The notes below the pieces were generated by a model. The model was given only the letters and a program-made list of their open reading frames with translations. It was not told the DNA's origin and did no database searches. A program made the position numbers and the translations under genes. Shown here piece after piece: positions 6,263 through 9,979 of a stretch of 9,979 bases of DNA. Where the stretch lies: assembly GCA_964471755.1 (NCBI GenBank), contig CAYYJM010000235.1, forward strand, positions 1-9,979, written 5' to 3'. Within the stretch, counting starts at the first letter, position 1; each line of letters opens with the position of its first letter. The stretch is from CAYYJM01 sp964471755 (GTDB taxonomy: Bacteria > Planctomycetota > Planctomycetia > Gemmatales > Gemmataceae).

Positions 6263-7003
6263 ATGTCCACCGCCATCACGAGCAGTCCGCCTGAGCCGAT
6301 TCCGCTGGCAGTCGCCTGTCAGGGCCTGACCAAGGAGTTCGTCACCGGCGACACGCGCGTCCTGGCCCTGAACGAGGTCGATGTCAAGATTCCGTTCGGC
6401 GAGATGGCCCTGCTCGTCGGCCCGTCCGGCTGCGGCAAGACGACGCTGATCTCGGTCGTCGCCGGTCTGCTCGATCCGACGCGCGGCGCGGTCCACGTCC
6501 TGGGCGAGGATCTCGGTCGGCTGCGTGGTAGCCGGCTGGTCAACTTTCGCGGCGCGAACATCGGCTTCGTCTTCCAGCAGTACAACCTGCTGCCGGCCCT
6601 GACCGCGGCGGAGAACGTCGCCGTGCCGCTGCTCATCCAGCGTCAGCCGCGTCGGCCAGCGGTCGAGAAGGCCCGCCGACTGCTCGACGCGGTCGGTATC
6701 GGCAACAAGGCGGACGTGCTGCCGGTGCAGCTGTCCGGTGGTCAGCAGCAGCGCGTGGCCATCGCCCGGGCGCTGATTCACGAGCCGCGTCTGCTCGTCT
6801 GCGACGAACCGACGGCCGCCCTCGACGCCCACGCCGGCCAGGTGGTCATGCAACTGATCCGCGACGTGGCCGTGCAGGCCGATCGGGCCGTGATCGTCGT
6901 CACGCACGATGCGCGCGTCTACCGATTCGGCGACCGCATCATCAAGATGAGCGATGGCCGGGTCGAGTCGGTCCACGTCGGGCCGATCGAGGGGCACGAA
7001 TAA
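6263..7003 (+). CDS. ABC exporter ATPase, DevA/MacB-like
   Basis: A 246-residue cytoplasmic nucleotide-binding subunit with every expected motif: Walker A GPSGCGKTT (53-61), Q-loop FVFQQYNLL (102-110), signature LSGGQQQR (157-164), Walker B LLVCDEP (177-183), D-loop AALD (185-188) and the switch histidine in VVTHD (H215). The Q-loop and signature wording is that of the LolD/MacB/DevA group, matching the neighbouring permease. It should power export by ATP-driven conformational change of the transmembrane dimer. AAGGGG at 6251-6256 overlaps the end of the permease gene and lies six bases before the ATG. The first 14 residues (STAITSSPPEPIP) are a short tail ahead of the first strand. The function is secure at the level of ABC exporter ATPase; the substrate is not inferable. 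Confidence 0.94.
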   Translation: MSTAITSSPPEPIPLAVACQGLTKEFVTGDTRVLALNEVDVKIPFGEMALLVGPSGCGKTTLISVVAGLLDPTRGAVHVLGEDLGRLRGSRLVNFRGANIGFVFQQYNLLPALTAAENVAVPLLIQRQPRRPAVEKARRLLDAVGIGNKADVLPVQLSGGQQQRVAIARALIHEPRLLVCDEPTAALDAHAGQVVMQLIRDVAVQADRAVIVVTHDARVYRFGDRIIKMSDGRVESVHVGPIEGHE

Positions 7004-7030
7004 CCGCGGTGGGATTCACTCGGAGGCGGG

Positions 7031-8110
7031 ATGATGATACGGAAGATGTGGTTGCAGGCGATATCGATCCTGGCCCTGCTCTTTGCGGTGTATCACATGG
7101 TGCGTGCCTACCAGACGGCACCGAAGGTCGATCCGCCGATCCAGCCGGCGACCTCGCCCTATGACCGGACGCTGGCCGGCTCGGGTATCGTCGAGCCGGA
7201 GACGGAGAACATCTCGATCGGCTCGAACGTGCCGGGCATCGTCCAGGAAGTCGCCGTCGCGGTCGGTCGGCACGTCAAGGCAGGCGATCTGCTCTTCTCC
7301 CTGGACGGCCGGCAACTGCGAGCCGAGGAGGCGGTTCGGCTCGCCGGTTTGCGTTCCGCACGAGCGCAGCTGGAGCAGATCGAGAAGAAGCGCAAGGAAG
7401 AGATCCCGGTGACCGAGGCGAAGGTCCACGAGGCGGAGGCGATGCTGCGCGAGGCGAACAACCTGCACCAGCGGGGCCGGGGCCTGGTCAATAGCGGGGC
7501 GCTGTCCGAGGAGGAACTCGTCAACCGGGAACGGGCCGTGCTGGTGGCGAAGGCCCAGCTCACCCGCGTCCGGGCCGAGCTGTCCCTGCTCCGCTCCGAT
7601 GCCTGGCTGGCCGAGCTGGAGGTCGCCCGCACGGCCGTCACCCAGGCCGAGATGCAACTGGCGGCGACGCGAACGGACCTGGAACGTCTCGCCGTCCGCG
7701 CCCTGGTTCCAGGCCGGGTGCTTCAGGTTAACGTCCGACCGGGCGAGTTCGTCGGCGCACCGCCCGGTCAGGCGCTCATCGTCCTGGGCAGCACCGAGAC
7801 ACTCCACGTCCGCGTGGACATCAACGAGTACGACATCCCACGCTACGACTACCGCATGAAGGCGACGGCGTCGTTCCGGGGCAACACCGCGAAGCGTTTC
7901 CCGCTGACGTTTGTTCGCGTCGAGCCGTACGTCATCCCAAAGAAATCGCTGACCGGCAGCAACACCGAGCGGGTCGATACGCGGGTTCTTCAGGTGATCT
8001 ACCGTCTGGACGGCCCGACACCGGGAGCGTACGTCGGTCAGCAGCTCGACATCTTCTTCGACGTTCTGAATGGTCCCACGCCGGTTAGTGGATCAGGTCC
8101 CAGCCAATGA
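7031..8110 (+). CDS. HlyD/DevB-like membrane fusion protein of the exporter
   Basis: A 359-residue periplasmic adaptor. One N-terminal membrane helix (about 7-24, WLQAISILALLFAVYHMV) anchors it. A first lipoyl half follows (about 64-99, GIVQEVAVAVGRHVKAGDLL), then a long helical hairpin rich in A, E, R and L (about 100-220), then the second lipoyl half (ALVPGRVLQVNVRPGEFVG), and finally a beta-barrel and membrane-proximal part ending YVGQQLDIFFDVL. This is the DevB/HlyD architecture that links an inner-membrane ABC pump to an outer-membrane channel. GGAGG at 7022-7026 lies four bases before ATG 7031 and seven before the in-frame ATG 7034, so either could be used. The gene is 27 bases behind the ATPase. 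Its last 26 bases overlap the convergent CPBP gene. No TolC-like channel gene is in the window. Confidence 0.91.
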   Translation: MMIRKMWLQAISILALLFAVYHMVRAYQTAPKVDPPIQPATSPYDRTLAGSGIVEPETENISIGSNVPGIVQEVAVAVGRHVKAGDLLFSLDGRQLRAEEAVRLAGLRSARAQLEQIEKKRKEEIPVTEAKVHEAEAMLREANNLHQRGRGLVNSGALSEEELVNRERAVLVAKAQLTRVRAELSLLRSDAWLAELEVARTAVTQAEMQLAATRTDLERLAVRALVPGRVLQVNVRPGEFVGAPPGQALIVLGSTETLHVRVDINEYDIPRYDYRMKATASFRGNTAKRFPLTFVRVEPYVIPKKSLTGSNTERVDTRVLQVIYRLDGPTPGAYVGQQLDIFFDVLNGPTPVSGSGPSQ

Positions 8111-8783
8111 CGAAGATGGCGATGTCGATCAGCGCATGGCTGACCCAGGGGCCGACCAGGGAGCCGGTGCGCTGATAGAGCCAGGCCCAGAACAGGCCGC
8201 CGATGGCGATGCACGCCGAGAGCGGCACGGCCATGAGCCAGAACCGACCGGGCATGTAGATCGCCAGCAACAGGACGTGATGGCTCGTGAACGCCAGGGC
8301 GGCGAGCAGGTTGGCCCAGCCGACCGGGAGCCAGTCGCGCAGCCGCCCGTAACCGTACCAGCGCCAGTAGTACTCCTCCAGCCCCGAATGCAGCAGCGCG
8401 ATGAAGGCGGCGAAGGCGAAGAAGGCGACCGGCTCGGCGATGCCGAGCTGGTGGACCTTGGCCCGGACCTCGTCGTCGGTGCCGGCCAGGAGGTCGGTTC
8501 CCTTCAGGCCGAAATGGTAGAGAAGCACCATGCCGCCAGCGACGACCACGCCGAAGAGCAAGCCCAGGCCGAGGCCACGCCGGGCGAAGAGGGCCGCACC
8601 GGGCCAGCGGCGGTCCCACAGGAGCAGGTCGAGGACGGGCAGGGAGAATTGCACGACCTTGCCCAGGACGTAGACGACCTGCTGAACACGATTCGGTTCG
8701 ATACCGTGGGCCAGGACGATGAAGTAGAGCCAGGTCAGGATCGTCGGCAGAATCAGAGCGAAGGTGAGCAGAACGACACGCAT
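8085..8783 (-). CDS. CPBP family (Rce1-like) intramembrane metalloprotease
   Basis: A 232-residue polytopic membrane protein with the three CPBP signatures in order: EEYYWR (E136, E137, R141), a paired histidine in FTSHH (H168, H169), and SHALID (H216, D220). These glutamates and histidines are the expected metal and catalytic residues of the Rce1/Abi family, so an active site is present rather than degenerate. About six to seven hydrophobic segments are visible, including 1-25, 36-55, 70-92, 119-133, 155-175 and 183-203. Family members process prenylated proteins in eukaryotes and are linked in bacteria to bacteriocin self-immunity and envelope roles; the substrate here is unknown. GAGG (minus strand, 8791-8794) lies seven bases before ATG 8783. 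It is convergent with the adaptor gene (26-base overlap) and divergent from the toxin-antitoxin pair. Confidence 0.88.
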   Translation of the reverse strand: MRVVLLTFALILPTILTWLYFIVLAHGIEPNRVQQVVYVLGKVVQFSLPVLDLLLWDRRWPGAALFARRGLGLGLLFGVVVAGGMVLLYHFGLKGTDLLAGTDDEVRAKVHQLGIAEPVAFFAFAAFIALLHSGLEEYYWRWYGYGRLRDWLPVGWANLLAALAFTSHHVLLLAIYMPGRFWLMAVPLSACIAIGGLFWAWLYQRTGSLVGPWVSHALIDIAIFVIGWDLIH

Positions 8784-8860
8784 CGGATTACCTCATCGAA
8801 CGTCCGATGGAATGCGGGATGGAATCGCGATAGAATCACGATATCTCTGAGGGTCGAGCC
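8784..8860. promoter_or_regulatory. Divergent promoter region with tandem 11-12-base repeats
   Basis: This region lies between the CPBP gene and the DUF433 gene. Three head-to-tail units run from 8806: GATGGAATGCGG (8806-8817), GATGGAATCGC (8818-8828) and GATAGAATCAC (8829-8839), followed by a partial GATATC. The spacing of 11-12 bases is close to one DNA turn, placing the units on one face. An inverted repeat CATCG/CGATG (8794-8809) overlaps the first unit. TAGAAT at 8831-8836 may be the -10 box. Antitoxins commonly repress their own promoter through such repeats, so this is a candidate operator of the DUF433/DUF5615 pair. Confidence 0.5.
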
Positions 8861-9091
8861 ATGCGAGAGCGGATTACAGTAAGTCCGGACGTTCACTTCG
8901 GAAAGCCGTGCGTCGCCGGCACCCGGATCCCCGTGCAGAGCGTACTCGAACTCGTGCGGGAGGGCATCGCCGCAGAGGAGATCCGGCGTGACTACTACCC
9001 GGACCTGTCGCCCGAGGACATCCGGGCGTGCGTGCAGTACGCCATCGACCTGATCGCTCTCGAAGAGATACACCTGGCGGAGCCGGCATGA
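8861..9091 (+). CDS. DUF433 family antitoxin
   Basis: A 76-residue protein of the DUF433 family, recognised by ITVSPDVHFGKPCVAGTRIP near the N-terminus, then VLELVREGIAAEEIRRDYY and LSPEDIRACVQYA. The fold is a small helix-turn-helix domain that serves as the antitoxin in VapB-like pairs and probably binds DNA at its own promoter. GAGGG at 8849-8853 lies seven bases before the ATG. Its TGA overlaps the ATG of the next gene (ATGA, 9088-9091), the usual coupling in toxin-antitoxin operons. Family assignment is strong; antitoxin function is inferred from family and context. Confidence 0.9.
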   Translation: MRERITVSPDVHFGKPCVAGTRIPVQSVLELVREGIAAEEIRRDYYPDLSPEDIRACVQYAIDLIALEEIHLAEPA

Positions 9092-9477
9092 GATTCCTGA
9101 TCGACCAGGATGTGTACGCCGCCACGGTCGAGTTCCTCCGTGGCGTGGGCCATGATGTCGTAACGGCTGGCGAGCGCGGCATGTCCCGCTCGGCCGATAC
9201 GGAACTACTGCGGGTCGCCAGGGAAGAGAACCGTATCTTCGTGACCCGGGATCGGGATTTCGGCGGCCTCGTGTTCGTCCAGGAACTCGGCGTCGGCGTC
9301 GTGTACCTCCGAGTTCTCCCTACCACACTTCAGGCGGTCCACGCCGAACTGGGCCGGGTACTCGGCTACTACCAGGAGGGCGAACTCCTCGGCGCGTTCG
9401 TCGTGGTCGAGCCGGGTCGCCATCGTATTCGTCGGCCGGCTGCCGACGCACCAGACGGTAGCGAACCAGCGAACTAG
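9088..9477 (+). CDS. DUF5615 PIN-like toxin
   Basis: A 129-residue protein of the DUF5615 PIN-like group, the regular partner of DUF433. It begins MRFLIDQDV with acidic residues D6 and D8, has D37 in SADTELLRVA and D55/D57 in VTRDRDFGGL, the acidic positions expected to bind Mg2+ in a PIN-like nuclease. It should cleave RNA unless bound by the antitoxin; the exact RNA target is unknown. An upstream in-frame start at 9028 would add about 20 residues translated from the antitoxin gene and is rejected. GGAG at 9079-9082 serves ATG 9088. The C-terminal 20 residues (RRPAADAPDGSEPAN) are low-complexity and probably disordered. Its stop shares the bases CTAG with the convergent purine nucleoside phosphorylase gene. 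Confidence 0.88.
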   Translation: MRFLIDQDVYAATVEFLRGVGHDVVTAGERGMSRSADTELLRVAREENRIFVTRDRDFGGLVFVQELGVGVVYLRVLPTTLQAVHAELGRVLGYYQEGELLGAFVVVEPGRHRIRRPAADAPDGSEPAN

Positions 9478-9979
9478 CACTCCGCCACGAGACGCCGCAC
9501 CAGGACGCGCATCTTCTTCTCGGCGGCGTTGGCCGTGGCGATGATGTCCGGGATGTTGGCCGGCTCCAGGGCGTCCGGCATGCATAGATCCGTGATGATC
9601 GAGATGCCGAGGATGCGCAGGCCGGCGTGGACGCCGACGATCACTTCCGGCACCGTGGACATACCGACGACATCGGCACCGATGCCCCGCAGGAAGCGGT
9701 ACTCCGCGCGCGTCTCCAGGTTCGGCCCGGCCACCGCGACGAAGACGCCCTGATGGCAGACGATCTGCTCCTGAAGGGCGATCTTGCGGCCCAGGGCAAG
9801 CAGTTCGCGGTCGTAGGGGAAGCACATGTCCGGGAAGCGTGGTCCGAGACGATCGTCGTTCGGGCCGATCAGCGGGTTGTCGCCGAGCAGGTTGATGTGA
9901 TCCTCGATCAGCATCAGGTCGCCCTTCTGATGCTGGGGATTCATGCCGCCGCAGGCGTTCGAGACGATCAGCACCTCGC
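9474..9979 (-). CDS. Purine nucleoside phosphorylase, C-terminal part (runs off the window)
   Basis: The last 167 residues of a trimeric purine nucleoside phosphorylase, which splits purine nucleosides with phosphate to base and ribose-1-phosphate in salvage. The reading frame is open at the right edge; the first visible codons encode EVLIVSNACGGMNP, equivalent to the human LVVTNAAGGLNP loop. Then come the base-pocket segment VAGPNLETRAEY and GADVVGMSTVPEVI. The glutamate in NLET corresponds to human Glu201 and the methionine in GMST to Met219. After IIT the position of human Asn243 is occupied by Asp (IITDLCMPD), the residue type found in methylthioadenosine phosphorylase, which may alter base preference. 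The N-terminal third, including the phosphate loop, is outside the window, so MTAP-like members cannot be fully excluded, but GMSTVPEVI and the overall wording favour PNP. Confidence 0.9.
   Translation of the reverse strand, partial: EVLIVSNACGGMNPQHQKGDLMLIEDHINLLGDNPLIGPNDDRLGPRFPDMCFPYDRELLALGRKIALQEQIVCHQGVFVAVAGPNLETRAEYRFLRGIGADVVGMSTVPEVIVGVHAGLRILGISIITDLCMPDALEPANIPDIIATANAAEKKMRVLVRRLVAEC

Noticed and set aside
4955..6997. Very long minus-strand open frame of about 680 codons opposite the TetR, permease and ATPase genes
   Set aside because: Its translation is composed of Asp, Arg, His, Leu and Val patterns typical of the antisense of GC-rich codons, and the plus strand carries clear protein families over the whole span.
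8070..8882. Plus-strand frame opposite the CPBP gene
   Set aside because: It is dominated by Gln, Glu, Gly and Asp from antisense codons, while the minus strand holds all three CPBP motifs.
9028..9087. Longer N-terminus for the DUF5615 toxin
   Set aside because: The added residues are an out-of-frame reading of the antitoxin gene, and the family start MRFLIDQD is at 9088 with an ATGA overlap.

Overview
The window is GC-rich, densely coded DNA that most resembles a planctomycete chromosome. The main pointer is the first gene, an ECF-type sigma factor whose region-2 wording (ASDIVQDVLLEAHRRL, MPFLLWLRHIARDHLIDAHR) is typical of that phylum. A near-perfect GCCGGC-type palindrome between genes and several small uncharacterised proteins fit the same picture. 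The assignment is inferred from protein style, not from a marker gene. No RNA gene, insertion sequence, CRISPR array or prophage feature was seen.

Layout. (1) 91-2052, plus strand: an ECF sigma factor followed after 48 bases by a two-domain polynucleotide kinase-phosphatase (Pnkp). The Pnkp has the kinase and metallophosphatase active sites but lacks the C-terminal ligase domain of the best known bacterial Pnkp. (2) 2063-4316, minus strand: a small CxxC zinc-ribbon-like protein, a DUF4272 protein with an acidic linker, and a small exported, C-terminally membrane-anchored protein. The last two look like an operon. (3) 4317-8110, plus strand: a TetR regulator of the CecR type, then a DevC/MacB-like permease, its ATPase and a HlyD/DevB-like adaptor. 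Together they form a self-regulated tripartite efflux or envelope-export cassette, preceded by a repeat-rich candidate operator. (4) 8085-8783, minus strand: a CPBP (Rce1-like) intramembrane protease whose 3' end overlaps the adaptor gene by 26 bases. (5) 8861-9477, plus strand: a DUF433/DUF5615 toxin-antitoxin pair with tandem repeats in its promoter. (6) 9474-9979, minus strand: the C-terminal part of a purine nucleoside phosphorylase that runs off the window edge.

How it fits together. The export cassette is the clearest functional unit: regulator, permease, ATPase and adaptor are tightly spaced, with an ATGA overlap, a 3-base gap and a 27-base gap. No outer-membrane TolC-like partner lies in the window. 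Start codons were chosen by Shine-Dalgarno placement; for the sigma factor, zinc-ribbon, DUF4272 and permease genes an AGGAG core lies exactly 8 bases before the chosen ATG.

No whole new multi-gene system can be claimed. The points most worth a second look are the ligase-less Pnkp next to an ECF sigma factor, the 13-base tandem repeats before the TetR gene, the roughly 11-base repeats before the toxin-antitoxin pair, and a probable Asn-to-Asp change in the base-recognition position of the purine nucleoside phosphorylase.
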